Source: an uncultured Oscillospiraceae bacterium
GTDB lineage: Bacteria; Bacillota; Clostridia; Oscillospirales; Oscillospiraceae
Reading direction: 5' to 3'
DNA: 21,678 nucleotides
Assembly (NCBI GenBank): GCA_934589835.1
Contig: CAKTOK010000026.1
Coordinates: forward strand, 1 to 21,678
In this document: one piece after another, positions 13,560-21,678 of the stretch
How positions within the stretch are numbered: the stretch's first letter is position 1
Layout of the letters: the number at the start of each line of letters is the position of its first letter
Position numbers and translations under genes: made by a program
The notes under the pieces: generated by a model
Told to the model about the DNA's origin: nothing
Seen by the model: only the letters and a program-made list of their open reading frames with translations
Databases searched by the model: none

Positions 13560-16031
13560 TTAGCTGTGCAGCAGCGCCAGCAGGCGCGTGCGCTTCGTGC
13601 GGGTGTCACCCTCGATGCCCAGCTTGCCGTAAATGCGGTTGACGTACTGCTTGACGCTGCCCTCGGAGAGGTACAGCTTTTCCGCGATCTCGCGGTTGCT
13701 CAGGCGCTGGGCCATGAGGGCGGCGATCTCCCGTTCCCGCTGCGTCAGTCCCGCCAGCGCGGGGAGCAGCGCGTCCTGCCGCCGCGTATCGCGGGCCGCG
13801 CCCAGCGCCATGATCTGCGCCGTCAGGGGCGTGGTGACGCACTGGGCCAGCAGCGGCGACAGATAGCGGTAGTTTTCCACGAAGGGCAAGGCAAAGCCGT
13901 CAGGTGCGGCGTCCCGCAGCGCCTGCTCCAGCAGGGCGCGGGCCTCGGCGTGCTTGCACAGCAGCTCGTAGGCTGCCGCCGTCTGGAGGCGGACGTGCAG
14001 CGCCGGCAGGGCGTAGTGCATACCGGTGCACTGGGCCAGCAGGCTCTCGCTGCGGCCGATGACCTGGGCGTAGGCGCCCTGCGCCAGATAGACCTGATTC
14101 TCGATGAGCAGCATCATGGGGCGGCCCGGGGCCAGAAAGTTGATGGTGTCCAGCCGATGGCTGCGGAACACGTCGGGGATCTGTGCCGTTCGGCACAGCA
14201 GCGCCTCGTAGTAGGCGCGGATGCTGTCCAGCAGGGGCAGCCACTCCGCGCTGTGCTGCCGCAGCAGCGCCTGCCGCCGCCGGTCAAAGGAGCAGCGCAC
14301 CGGCGCGTCTATGCACAGCGACAGCCGCCATGCCAGAAAGTCGCCGCACAGAGCCATATTCCACTGGCCGTTGCCCTCGATGCTGGCGTAGGCGCTCTCC
14401 AGCGCGATGTGGGCGTCGGCGAACCGGCCCTGCAGAAGGGCGGCCTCGGCGTGCATGAGCTGTTCCGCTCCCTGCCCGTGGCCGTTGGTGATCTTGTAGT
14501 AGTGGGGCATACACTCGTCCATGTCCGCCAGCTCGCGGTCCAGCGCCCCGGGCTGCCGGTGGAACATCATCAGCACCGACGGCGAGCCGAAGCTCCAGCC
14601 GCCCTCGCTGCGGATGGTGATGGCCGGACGGGACATCCGCGCGCTGGCGCTGCGGTGCAGGCGGCTCATCTCCGCGATATCGTTGTACATCAGGAAGCTC
14701 ATGATGAGATCGCACTCGCCCAGCAGATCGCCCCGCTCCTCCGGCGGCATGGCGGGGTGCTCATCAATGGACGCCAGCAGCAGCGCCTTCAGCTCCAGCA
14801 TTTTGGGGATCTGCCGCCATGTGAACATCCGGCGCATCAGCACCAGCAGGGCCAGCGGGTGCTCCTTCAGCACGTCCGCAGGGCAGTCATCCAGAAATGC
14901 CAGCACGTCCGCGGGCTTCAGGGACGCCAGCAGGATGCCGGCATCGAGGACGATCACCCGCAGCAGCGCGTCATCGCTGCCGCTTCTGCGATAGGCGGAC
15001 ATGGCGTGAAGATACTGGCGGTGCGTCTCGTACCAGACGCCGCAGCGATCCAGATAGCGCCGCTGCGTCTCCGGCGGCAGGGCGGCAAACGTCCGCTGGG
15101 CGCAGTGCTTCATCATGTGGTGGAAGCGGTAGGTCACGCCGTCCGGCAGCCGCCGGACAAAGGCGTTCTGCTCCGTCAGCGCCGCCAGCAGCTGGGGGGT
15201 TTCGCCATTTTCCGTGATAAAGCGGGCCATCTCAGCGGTAAATTCGTCGGCAAGGCCCATCACCGCCAGAAACTCCTGCTGCTGCGGGGGCAGCGGGTCG
15301 ATCATAGCGGCAGAGAACATGGTATAGATGTCCGAGGTGTGATCCGGCAGCGCACCGTGCTCCGCCAGCGCCCGCAGATTCAGATAGACTGCGGAGAACC
15401 AGCCCTCGCTGGAGCAGAGCAGCGTCTCTACCTCCGCATCGGACAGGGCTGTGCCGCAGCGGCGGGCGTAAACGGACAGCTCCGTGTGGTTCAGCCGCAG
15501 CTGCTCCGTGCCGATCTGGCAGAGCCGCCGTCCCAACCGCAGCGCCTCCTGACAGGGGAGGAACCGGTCACGGCTGGCCACGATCAGGTGCACGTTGTCC
15601 GGCAGGCGGTTGGCCAGCGTGCAGAGAAAGCCGGTGATGCGGCCATCCGTCAGCAGGTGGAAATCGTCGATAAACAGATAGCAGCTCACCGGTCCTGCCA
15701 GCGTGTGGCACAGCTCATCGGCCAGCAGACTGGCGCCGGCGTCGTCGGTGGGGCAGGCATAGCCCTCCAGCAGAGACAGGCCCGCGTGGGAAAAGGCATC
15801 CTGCACGCTTTTCCAGAAGATGGCCAGATTGTCGGAGTAAACGCTGACGCGGATGACGCGATTCTGCGGCTCCTTTTCCCGCTGGGCCAGATACCAGCTG
15901 ACGGCGGTGGTCTTGCCGTAGCCCATGGGAGCCACCACCGTGGTCAGGGCGCAGAGGGACAGAGGGCGGAGGCACTCCTGCAGCCGCTCTGATATGTAGA
16001 CGGTATTCAGCGTCGCTTTCTGCTTCGGCAT
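13560..16031 (-). CDS. MalT/LAL-type LuxR family transcriptional regulator
   Basis: An 823-residue protein. Residues 34-42 (APMGYGKTT) form the Walker A P-loop and YLFIDDFHLL a Walker B of the STAND ATPase class. The central 500 residues look like helical, TPR-like repeats (for example ALLQGRFADAHIALESAYA). The C-terminal 62 residues are a LuxR helix-turn-helix: LTQREREIAALMAQRLSNREIAEKLYLSEGSVKQYVNRIYGKLGI (shown in parts: LTQREREIAALMA, SNREIAEKLYLSEGSVK). Length and domain order fit large ATP-binding LuxR regulators, which are activated by a small inducer plus ATP. GGGAGGG lies about 9 nt upstream of the ATG. It sits 24 bp after the membrane-protein gene, so it is likely expressed with the feo genes. 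Confidence 0.93.
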   Translation of the reverse strand: MPKQKATLNTVYISERLQECLRPLSLCALTTVVAPMGYGKTTAVSWYLAQREKEPQNRVIRVSVYSDNLAIFWKSVQDAFSHAGLSLLEGYACPTDDAGASLLADELCHTLAGPVSCYLFIDDFHLLTDGRITGFLCTLANRLPDNVHLIVASRDRFLPCQEALRLGRRLCQIGTEQLRLNHTELSVYARRCGTALSDAEVETLLCSSEGWFSAVYLNLRALAEHGALPDHTSDIYTMFSAAMIDPLPPQQQEFLAVMGLADEFTAEMARFITENGETPQLLAALTEQNAFVRRLPDGVTYRFHHMMKHCAQRTFAALPPETQRRYLDRCGVWYETHRQYLHAMSAYRRSGSDDALLRVIVLDAGILLASLKPADVLAFLDDCPADVLKEHPLALLVLMRRMFTWRQIPKMLELKALLLASIDEHPAMPPEERGDLLGECDLIMSFLMYNDIAEMSRLHRSASARMSRPAITIRSEGGWSFGSPSVLMMFHRQPGALDRELADMDECMPHYYKITNGHGQGAEQLMHAEAALLQGRFADAHIALESAYASIEGNGQWNMALCGDFLAWRLSLCIDAPVRCSFDRRRQALLRQHSAEWLPLLDSIRAYYEALLCRTAQIPDVFRSHRLDTINFLAPGRPMMLLIENQVYLAQGAYAQVIGRSESLLAQCTGMHYALPALHVRLQTAAAYELLCKHAEARALLEQALRDAAPDGFALPFVENYRYLSPLLAQCVTTPLTAQIMALGAARDTRRQDALLPALAGLTQREREIAALMAQRLSNREIAEKLYLSEGSVKQYVNRIYGKLGIEGDTRTKRTRLLALLHS

Positions 16032-16055
16032 CGGTAGTTCCCTCCCGTTTTCCCG

Positions 16056-16916
16056 TTATGCGCCGGTATCCGGCTCCGTTGGCGCCTGCGCCGCGTCCGG
16101 CGGCGCGGCCTGATCCGCCGATTCCGAGAGCGTGGGGATGAAGGCGCGGGCCAGCCGCCCCTTGCCCCGCCGCTTGATGTAGAAATAACCGATGGTGCTG
16201 AACACCACCGCACCGATGAAGTTCACGAACAGATCCGCCATGGTGTCGTACAGACCAATATCCAGATACCCGTCGAAGCCCATGTCCTGCCCGTTGACGG
16301 CGACAGAGTGGATGCCGTCGATGGTGACGGGAATGTTGCGGTTGGTGGGATCCAGCATGACGGAGGTGATGGACTGCACCACCGTATCCTTCTGCATATC
16401 CATGTGGAACAGCCGGTCCATGCCGAACTCAAAGAACTCCCACAGCACGCCAACGGTCATGGAGAAGCAGAACGCCGCCAGCGCCACGTAGATGGGGGAC
16501 AGCTCAAATTTGATGCGGCTGTTGCGGTTGAGAATGTCGATGAGGGCGAAGCCTGTGGCGGCGCAGAGGAAACCAGTGGTGGTGTGGAGCATGGAGTCCC
16601 AGTGGGGATAGGTGATGAAATAGCACTCCAGCTCTCCTAAGATCTCCGCCGCGAAGATGAACAGCAGGATGATGATCTCCAGCGTGGACGGCAGCTCGAT
16701 GCCGAAGTTCTGCTGGAGGAAAAAGGGCAGCATGAACAGCGCCAGCACCAGCAGGCAGATGAACGCGCTCTCGTACTCACCCCGGATGACGGAGGACACC
16801 AGCGTGCCCAGCACGATGAGACGCAGGATGAGATACACGGCGAATACCACCGGCTGGCGGCGGATGGTGCCCCGCAGGTCACGAGGGCGGGGGAAGGGCT
16901 TACGGTGTTTCTTCAT
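16056..16916 (-). CDS. YjdF/DUF2238-like integral membrane protein
   Basis: 286 residues from the ATG 16916, chosen because AAGGAGG precedes it and it overlaps the previous gene by 17 bp. About six to seven hydrophobic helices with conserved polar motifs between them: YPHWDSMLHTTTGF (about residue 119), LWEFFEFGMDRLF and GLYDTMADLFVNFIGA. The HWD / WEFFEFxxD / DTMxDLxxN set is characteristic of YjdF-like (DUF2238) membrane proteins, whose function is unknown. The acidic residues in the membrane hint at ion or metal handling, in keeping with the feo neighbours, but this is inference. The C-terminus is a Pro/Ala-rich tail. Confidence 0.85.
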   Translation of the reverse strand: MKKHRKPFPRPRDLRGTIRRQPVVFAVYLILRLIVLGTLVSSVIRGEYESAFICLLVLALFMLPFFLQQNFGIELPSTLEIIILLFIFAAEILGELECYFITYPHWDSMLHTTTGFLCAATGFALIDILNRNSRIKFELSPIYVALAAFCFSMTVGVLWEFFEFGMDRLFHMDMQKDTVVQSITSVMLDPTNRNIPVTIDGIHSVAVNGQDMGFDGYLDIGLYDTMADLFVNFIGAVVFSTIGYFYIKRRGKGRLARAFIPTLSESADQAAPPDAAQAPTEPDTGA

Positions 16917-17082
16917 GGTGTTCCTCCTTCTTTTCGGAATGGCACGACGGACACGAGCCGCCGCATTTCTCACAGCCGCGGCAGTTACCGCAGCAGCTCT
17001 TTCGGTTCCGAACGGCGGCGCGAAGGGCGGCGATCAGCGCCAGCGCCACCAGCACGAGAAGGATGACGTCCCAGATGTTCAT
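16900..17082 (-). CDS. FeoB-associated Cys-rich membrane protein
   Basis: 60 residues: one membrane helix (IWDVILLVLVALALIAALRA) followed by a basic stretch and a Cys cluster CCGNCRGCEKCGGSCPSC (Cys 30, 31, 34, 37, 40, 44, 47) and a Lys/Glu/His tail. This matches the FeoB-associated Cys-rich family that sits directly after feoB in Firmicutes and is thought to bind Fe2+ at the transporter exit, like FeoC in other bacteria. Its ATG overlaps the feoAB stop (ATGA). Confidence 0.92.
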   Translation of the reverse strand: MNIWDVILLVLVALALIAALRAAVRNRKSCCGNCRGCEKCGGSCPSCHSEKKEEHHEETP

Positions 17083-19418
17083 AGCACCAGACTCCCGATG
17101 CCGTGGGTCACAAAGGCCGCCACCCACGCGATGAGGCACTGCCACAGGGCAAGGCCCACCGCCCATTTGCCGCCCAGCTCCCGCCGGACGGAGGCCACCG
17201 CCGCGACGCACGGTGTGTACAGCAGGCTGAAGACCAGCAGGGAGGCCGCCGCCAGCGGCGAGAGGATGCTCCCGATGGCGCCGCCCAGCAGTACCTCCAG
17301 CGTGGAGACGACGCTTTCCTTGGCCATGAAGCCGCTGATGAGCGCGGTGCAGATGCGCCAGTCGCCCAGCCCCAGCGGCGCAAACAGCGGGACCAGCACG
17401 CCCGCCGCCATGGCCAGCATACTGTCCGCCGAGTCGGACACCATGTTCAGGTGCAGATCGAAGCTCTGGAGGAACCACACCACCACTGTGGCGATGAGAA
17501 TGACGGAGAAGGCGCGCTGCAAAAAGTCCTTGGCCTTCTCCCACAGCAGCTGCCCCACGTTTTTGGCGCTGGGCAGGCGATAGTTCGGCAGCTCCATCAC
17601 AAAGGGGATCGGCTCGCCGCGGAACAGCGTTTCCTTATACAGCAGCGCCGCCAGAATGCCCACCAGAATGCCCAGCAGGTACAGCCCCGCCATGATCAGC
17701 CCGCCCCGCTTGGGGAAGAACACGCTGACAAAGAACGAGTAAATGGGCAGCTTGGCCGTGCAGCTCATGAACGGTGTCAGCAGGATGGTCATTTTCCGAT
17801 CCCGCTCACTGGTCAGCGTGCGGGTGGCCATCACAGCGGGCACTGTGCAGCCGAAGCCGATGAGCATGGGGACGATGCTCTTGCCGGACAGGCCGATCTT
17901 CCGCAGCAGCTTGTCCATCACAAACGCCACGCGGGCGATATAGCCGCTGTCCTCCATCAGAGACAGGAAGAAGAACAGCGTCACGATGATGGGCAGGAAG
18001 CTCAGAACGCTGCCGACGCCGGTGAAGATGCCGTCGATGACGAGACTGTGGATCACGGGGTTGACGTGCAGCGCCGTCAGCGCGCTGTCCGTCAGCAGGG
18101 ACAGCCGGTCGATGCCCGCTGCCAGCAGGGATTGGAGCCATGCACCGATGACATTGAACGTCAGGTAGAAGACCAGCACCATGATACCGAAGAAGCAGGG
18201 AATGGCGGTATACCGGCCGGTGAGGACGCGGTCGATCCTTTCGCTGCGGATCCGCTCACGGCTCTCCCGAGGCTTGATGACCGTCTGCTCGCACAGCCCC
18301 TCGATGAAGTCGAACCGCATATCGGCGATGGCGGCGCTCCGGTCCAGACCCCGCTCCGCCTCCATCTGGCGGACGATGTGCTCCAGCATCTCCTGCTCGT
18401 TCTGCTCCAGCCGAAGCTGCTCCAGGATCAGCCGGTCGCCCTCGATGGCCTTGGTGGCGGCAAAACGAACCGGCAGGCCGGCCTTCTCCGCGTGATCCTC
18501 GATGAGATGCACCACCGCGTGGATACAGCGGTGTACCGCGCCGCCGTGATCGTCCCTGCCGCAGAAGTCCTGCTTCAGCGGCGGCTCCTGATATTTGGCC
18601 ACATGGATGGCGTGGCGCACCAATTCGTCCACACCCTCGTTTTTGGCGGCGGAAATGGGGATCACGGGCACACCCAGCATGGCCTCCATGGCGTTGACGT
18701 CGATGGAGCCCTGATTGCCCACCAGCTCGTCCATCATGTTCAGGGCGATGACCATGGGGATATTCATTTCCAGCAGCTGCATGGTCAGGTACAGGTTCCG
18801 CTCGATGTTGGTGGCGTCCACGATGTTGATGAGCGCCTTGGGCTTGTCCTGCAAAACAAAGCTGCGGGACACGATCTCCTCGCTGCTGAACGGCGACATG
18901 GAATAGATGCCCGGCAGGTCCGTGACCTCTGTGTTGGGATAGCCGCGGATCACACCGGTTTTCCGGTCCACGGTGACGCCGGGGAAATTGCCTACGTGCT
19001 GCTTGGAGCCGGTGAGCTGGTTGAACAGCGTGGTCTTGCCGCAGTTCTGATTGCCCACCAGCGCATACGTCAGCGTTTCGTCATCGGGCAGGGGGTGCTC
19101 CTCCGCCTTGCAGTGATACTTGCCGCTCTCGCCCAGTCCGGGATGGTCCGGATTGCGGGCGCGGTCCGCGCCAACGTGACTGCGGCTGCGCTGTCCGATG
19201 GGCGCAACATCGATCTGCTCGGCCTCGGCCAGCCGCAGCGTCAGCTCGTAGCCGTGGACCTGCACCTCCATGGGATCCCCCATGGGGGCCAGCTTGACCA
19301 CCGTTACCTCTGCGCCGGGGATGATCCCCATGTCCAGAAAGTGCTGGCGCAGGGCGCCCTTGCCGCCTACCTGCCGGATCACGGCGCTTTTTCCGATCTC
19401 TAAGTCCTTGAGTGTCAT
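17079..19418 (-). CDS. feoB: FeoA-FeoB fusion, ferrous iron transporter
   Basis: A 779-residue fusion. Residues 1-75 are a FeoA SH3-like domain (LRQHFLDMGIIPGAEVTVV, then DPMEVQVHGYELTLR). A His-containing linker leads to FeoB: G1 GNQNCGKT (122-129), G2 NFPGVTVDRKTG, G3 DLPGIYS, G4 NMMD, G5 ISAAK, then the membrane core with two Gate motifs (IGFGCTVPAVMATRTL and LLYTPCVAAVASVRREL, with Cys residues in the pore region). It imports Fe2+ across the cytoplasmic membrane. GAGAGG lies before the ATG. The upstream SDR gene ends 28 bp away, so transcription may start at the promoter ahead of that gene. No Fur box was identified. Confidence 0.97.
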   Translation of the reverse strand: MTLKDLEIGKSAVIRQVGGKGALRQHFLDMGIIPGAEVTVVKLAPMGDPMEVQVHGYELTLRLAEAEQIDVAPIGQRSRSHVGADRARNPDHPGLGESGKYHCKAEEHPLPDDETLTYALVGNQNCGKTTLFNQLTGSKQHVGNFPGVTVDRKTGVIRGYPNTEVTDLPGIYSMSPFSSEEIVSRSFVLQDKPKALINIVDATNIERNLYLTMQLLEMNIPMVIALNMMDELVGNQGSIDVNAMEAMLGVPVIPISAAKNEGVDELVRHAIHVAKYQEPPLKQDFCGRDDHGGAVHRCIHAVVHLIEDHAEKAGLPVRFAATKAIEGDRLILEQLRLEQNEQEMLEHIVRQMEAERGLDRSAAIADMRFDFIEGLCEQTVIKPRESRERIRSERIDRVLTGRYTAIPCFFGIMVLVFYLTFNVIGAWLQSLLAAGIDRLSLLTDSALTALHVNPVIHSLVIDGIFTGVGSVLSFLPIIVTLFFFLSLMEDSGYIARVAFVMDKLLRKIGLSGKSIVPMLIGFGCTVPAVMATRTLTSERDRKMTILLTPFMSCTAKLPIYSFFVSVFFPKRGGLIMAGLYLLGILVGILAALLYKETLFRGEPIPFVMELPNYRLPSAKNVGQLLWEKAKDFLQRAFSVILIATVVVWFLQSFDLHLNMVSDSADSMLAMAAGVLVPLFAPLGLGDWRICTALISGFMAKESVVSTLEVLLGGAIGSILSPLAAASLLVFSLLYTPCVAAVASVRRELGGKWAVGLALWQCLIAWVAAFVTHGIGSLVL

Positions 19419-19446
19419 GGATAGGTACCTCTCTCTCAGCGTCTCC

Positions 19447-20217
19447 TTACAGCCTCTGCTGGCGCATCCATACGTCCATGACCAGCGAGTGGGGCAGCAG
19501 CTTGGTCAGCCCCGCCTGAAGGCGGGCGACAAAGCCGTATTGGCACACGTCGCGGCCTCGTTCGGCGTCCCGCCAGGTGCGCTTCACGATGTCGTCCGGC
19601 TCGTACATGGCTACATATTTTTTTACCACCGGCGCATCGTTTTCAGCTATGGCGCGGTCAAAAAATGCCGTCTTTGTCCAGAAAGGGCACACCGCCATGA
19701 CGGATATGCCCTGCCCCGCCAGCTCACGGTTCAGTGCGCGGCTGAAGCTGAGGACGAAGGCCTTGGTGGCGCCGTAGACATTGACGTAGGGAATGGGCTG
19801 GAACGCCGCTACGGACGCGATGTTGATGATCTTGCCGCCGCGGGGCATATAGGGCACGGTGAGCTGGCACATGGCCACCACCGCCTGACAATTCAGGTCC
19901 GTCATGTTCAGATTCACGTCCAGCGGCGTGTCCATTACGGCGCGGAATTTGCCGTAGCCGCTGCAATTCATGAGCAGCCCCACCTCCACCGGCTCCGCCG
20001 CCAGCGCGGCGGCGTAGACACTGAAGCTGCCGCGGTCCGTCAGGTCCAGCGCCAGCGGCCGGACGGGGAAGGGGACCGTTTCGCGCAGGGACTCCAGCTG
20101 CTGGGCGTGGCGGGCGATGACCCATACCTCGTCAAATGTGCCGTACTGATCTATCGTTTCGGCGAAGCGCCGTCCCATACCGCTGGACGCGCCGGTGATG
20201 ACCGCGATCTTTTTCAT
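19447..20217 (-). CDS. Short-chain dehydrogenase/reductase
   Basis: 256 residues. Start set at ATG 20217, preceded by AGGAGGG at 9 nt; the longer in-frame start at 20247 lacks a ribosome binding site and would overlap the promoter. Classical SDR features: TGASSGMG cofactor loop (8-15), NCSG in place of NNAG (84-87) and catalytic Ser135, Tyr148 and Lys152 (YGATK). The Arg-rich segment after the glycine loop hints at NADP(H). Substrate unknown; the C-terminus has no membrane segment. It is the first gene of the feo-containing transcript. Confidence 0.93.
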   Translation of the reverse strand: MKKIAVITGASSGMGRRFAETIDQYGTFDEVWVIARHAQQLESLRETVPFPVRPLALDLTDRGSFSVYAAALAAEPVEVGLLMNCSGYGKFRAVMDTPLDVNLNMTDLNCQAVVAMCQLTVPYMPRGGKIINIASVAAFQPIPYVNVYGATKAFVLSFSRALNRELAGQGISVMAVCPFWTKTAFFDRAIAENDAPVVKKYVAMYEPDDIVKRTWRDAERGRDVCQYGFVARLQAGLTKLLPHSLVMDVWMRQQRL

Positions 20218-20245
20218 GCGTGACCCTCCTGTGTGTTTTGCTACC

Positions 20246-20275
20246 AATTTACCCCACGGCAGCGGATGCTGTCAA
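20246..20275 (-). promoter_or_regulatory. Sigma-A promoter for the SDR-feo unit
   Basis: On the minus strand TTGACA (20270-20275) and TAAATT (20246-20251) are 18 bp apart, about 30 bp before the ATG and upstream of the AGGAGGG. The perfect -35 box makes this convincing. Confidence 0.75.
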
Positions 20276-20308
20276 GCCCCTCCTCCACAAGAGGCCGTGC
20301 TGCCCGCC

Positions 20309-20440
20309 ATGCTGAAGGGAAATGGCGCGGAACGGCGGAACCGTCACGCTGCCAACGCCTGTATCGCCGCGCTCTGCGGCGACCGCGGATGGACGCCGGA
20401 GGAGGCCGGCCTTTTGCTCAAGACGGCGCGGCAGAAATAA
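20309..20440 (+). pseudogene. Possible 43-residue ORF or gene remnant
   Basis: The plus-strand ORF from ATG 20309 ends NACIAALCGDRGWTPEEAGLLLKTARQK-like (last residues GWTPEEAGLLLKTARQK), which looks like a genuine protein C-terminus. The start has no good Shine-Dalgarno and lies just upstream of the divergent SDR promoter. It may be the relic of a larger gene. No family recognised. Confidence 0.3.
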
Positions 20441-20444
20441 GAAA

Positions 20445-20466
20445 GAGAGCGGCATCCGCCGCTCTC
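20445..20466 (-). terminator. Terminator of the surface-protein gene
   Basis: GAGAGCGGC (20445-20453) and GCCGCTCTC (20458-20466) form a perfect 9-bp stem around ATCC. On the minus strand TTTCTTATTTC follows, so it ends the gene stopping at 20482. The plus strand also has a CTTCTATTT tail and may end the short ORF before it. Confidence 0.85.
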
Positions 20467-20481
20467 CTTCTATTTACTGAT

Positions 20482-21678
20482 TCAGCCGAGTTTGCTCCAG
20501 GTCAGGGGGCCGGCAATGCCGTCAGATGCCAAGCTGTTGGCCTCCTGGAACGCCTGGACCGCGGCCTTCGTCTTGGCGCCGAAGATGCCGTCCACGCTGC
20601 CGCAGTCATAGCCCCTGGCGTTCAGCAGCTCCTGCAGCTTCCGCACGGCCTCGCCGCTGCTGCCGTAGCTCACGGTGGGCTGGGCGGTGGTCACCGCCGT
20701 TACGGGCGCGGCGTCATAGAGCTTGCCCCAGGTGAGCTTGCCCACGATGCCGTCCACGCTGAGGCTGTTGGCCTTCTGGAACGCCGTCACGGCCGCATAC
20801 GTCTTGCCGCCGAAGATGCCGTCCACGCTGCCGCAGTCGTAGCCCTTGGCGTTCAGCTCGCCTTGCAGGGTCTTGACGGCGTCGCCGGTGCAGCCCCGGT
20901 ACAGCATGGGCATATCAATGGCCGATGGGCCGGAGTAGCGGGAGGTCTTGCCGCCGGTGCTGCCGCCAACGGAGGTCCAGTGGGCGTAGAGGGTGGTATT
21001 CGCAGCATACACGTGGGCAGTCGTGATCTCGCTGCCGCCGCTGGCAGCCGTGTACCAACCGTCGAAGCGGTAGCCGGCGCGGCTGGCGGTGGGCAGAGAG
21101 GCCAGCTTCTGGCCGCTGGTGGTCTGCGGGGGGATCGTGCCGCTGCCGCCGTTGACATGGAAGGTCACCGTGTACTCGACCGGTGCGGGAGGCGCTGCGT
21201 TCACTGTGATGGCCTGCGTGCAGGTCTTGGTCACGCCGCCCTCGGTGTAGCTGATGGTGACCTCGGTATCGGCGGTCGTCAGCGCGGCGGTGGGAGCGTA
21301 GGTGTAGGAGGTGACAGCGGCTGTGCTGCTGTCGCTGTACGTTGCCTCGATGACCATGCCGGTGGCATCGAACAGTTCGCCCTCGGTGTAGTTCACCTTG
21401 TCGGGCGCGGTCTTCACGGAGATGCCGCTCAGCGTCACCGGTGCGGGAGGCGCGGCATTGACCGTGATGGCCTGCGTGCAGGTCTTGGTCACGCCGCCCT
21501 CGGTGTAGCTGATGGTGACCTCGGTATCAGAGGTCGTCAGCGCGGCGGTGGGCGCGTAGGTGTAGGAGGTGACGTCCTTCTTGCTGCTGTCGCTGTACGT
21601 CGCCTCGATGACCATGCCGGTGGCATCGAACAGTTCGCCCTCGGTGTAGTTCACCTTGTCGGGCGCGGTCTTCACGGA
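20482..21678 (-). CDS. Repetitive cell-wall-binding surface protein, C-terminal part (N-terminus outside window)
   Basis: About 398 residues are visible and the frame stays open to the window edge, so the GTG near the edge is an internal Val. Order from the visible N-terminus: two near-identical bacterial Ig-like units of 86 residues (KVNYTEGELFDATGMVIEAT ... KTCTQAITVNAAPPAPV), an InlB/Flg_new repeat (about 168-236; VTFHVNGGSG, GYRFDGWYTA, NTTLYAHW), a Ser/Gly linker and two PG_binding_1 domains (about 256-322 and 333-396; NAKGYDCGSVDGIFGGKT and NARGYDCGSVDGIFGAKT). This layout is that of exported proteins held by peptidoglycan; a signal peptide and possibly an enzymatic domain should lie upstream. 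Confidence 0.92.
   Translation of the reverse strand, partial: SVKTAPDKVNYTEGELFDATGMVIEATYSDSSKKDVTSYTYAPTAALTTSDTEVTISYTEGGVTKTCTQAITVNAAPPAPVTLSGISVKTAPDKVNYTEGELFDATGMVIEATYSDSSTAAVTSYTYAPTAALTTADTEVTISYTEGGVTKTCTQAITVNAAPPAPVEYTVTFHVNGGSGTIPPQTTSGQKLASLPTASRAGYRFDGWYTAASGGSEITTAHVYAANTTLYAHWTSVGGSTGGKTSRYSGPSAIDMPMLYRGCTGDAVKTLQGELNAKGYDCGSVDGIFGGKTYAAVTAFQKANSLSVDGIVGKLTWGKLYDAAPVTAVTTAQPTVSYGSSGEAVRKLQELLNARGYDCGSVDGIFGAKTKAAVQAFQEANSLASDGIAGPLTWSKLG
21178..21678 (-). repeat. 258-bp tandem DNA repeat encoding Ig-like units
   Basis: The segment 21178-21435 is repeated from 21436 to the edge (243 bp visible) with only a few differences, such as the two residues changed after SDSS. The period of 258 bp is exactly 86 codons. 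Near identity at DNA level means recent duplication or ongoing homogenisation, and more copies may lie outside the window. Confidence 0.9.

Noticed and set aside
13521..15992. 823-codon plus-strand ORF opposite the LuxR regulator
   Set aside because: It mirrors the regulator gene almost exactly, has no ribosome binding site and the composition of an antisense shadow, whereas the minus strand has Walker A and LuxR HTH motifs.
17103..19403. 766-codon plus-strand ORF opposite feoAB
   Set aside because: Antisense shadow: His/Gln/Asp-rich, no domain; the minus strand encodes an unmistakable FeoAB.

Overview
The window looks like a chromosomal segment from a GC-rich gut Clostridium of the Oscillospiraceae type (Oscillibacter/Dysosmobacter/Flavonifractor-like). 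This is inferred from strong AGGAGG-type ribosome binding sites, a fused FeoA-FeoB iron transporter followed by a Cys-rich FeoB-associated peptide, a DUF2156-GNAT fusion, Gram-positive lipoproteins with Clostridial lipoboxes, and a surface protein with Ig-like, InlB-type and peptidoglycan-binding domains. No rRNA, tRNA, CRISPR array or transposase was seen.

Left part (1-3690): the 3' end of rplL (ribosomal protein L7/L12) closes with a strong terminator. A gene-free stretch of about 500 bp follows. Next come a LysR-type regulator with a near-consensus sigma-A promoter, a coupled DUF2156-GNAT fusion protein, and a 59-residue ORF whose Shine-Dalgarno lies in a hairpin.

Centre-left (3690-8820, + strand): a transcription unit bounded by two terminator-like hairpins. 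It encodes a 92-residue protein, a MATE exporter fused to an RsbW/SpoIIAB-like ATPase domain, a 453-residue protein I do not recognise, a STAS anti-sigma-antagonist protein and a formyltransferase-family enzyme. My reading is a small-molecule modification and export module whose transporter is controlled by partner switching. This is the best candidate here for an undescribed system.

Centre-right (8820-13560, - strand): a cell-envelope gene cluster. In transcription order it holds a DUF2442 protein (TTG start), three lipoproteins, two DUF3137-like membrane proteins and a small two-helix membrane protein. It ends in an in-frame tail made of 15-bp tandem repeats.

Right part (13560-20280, - strand): a short-chain dehydrogenase with its own promoter, then feoAB, a FeoB-associated Cys-rich peptide, a YjdF/DUF2238-like membrane protein and a MalT/LAL-type LuxR regulator, closely spaced or overlapping and probably co-transcribed. 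The window ends inside a minus-strand gene for a repetitive surface or cell-wall-binding protein (20482 to beyond 21678). Long antisense ORFs opposite the large genes are composition artefacts and are not annotated.
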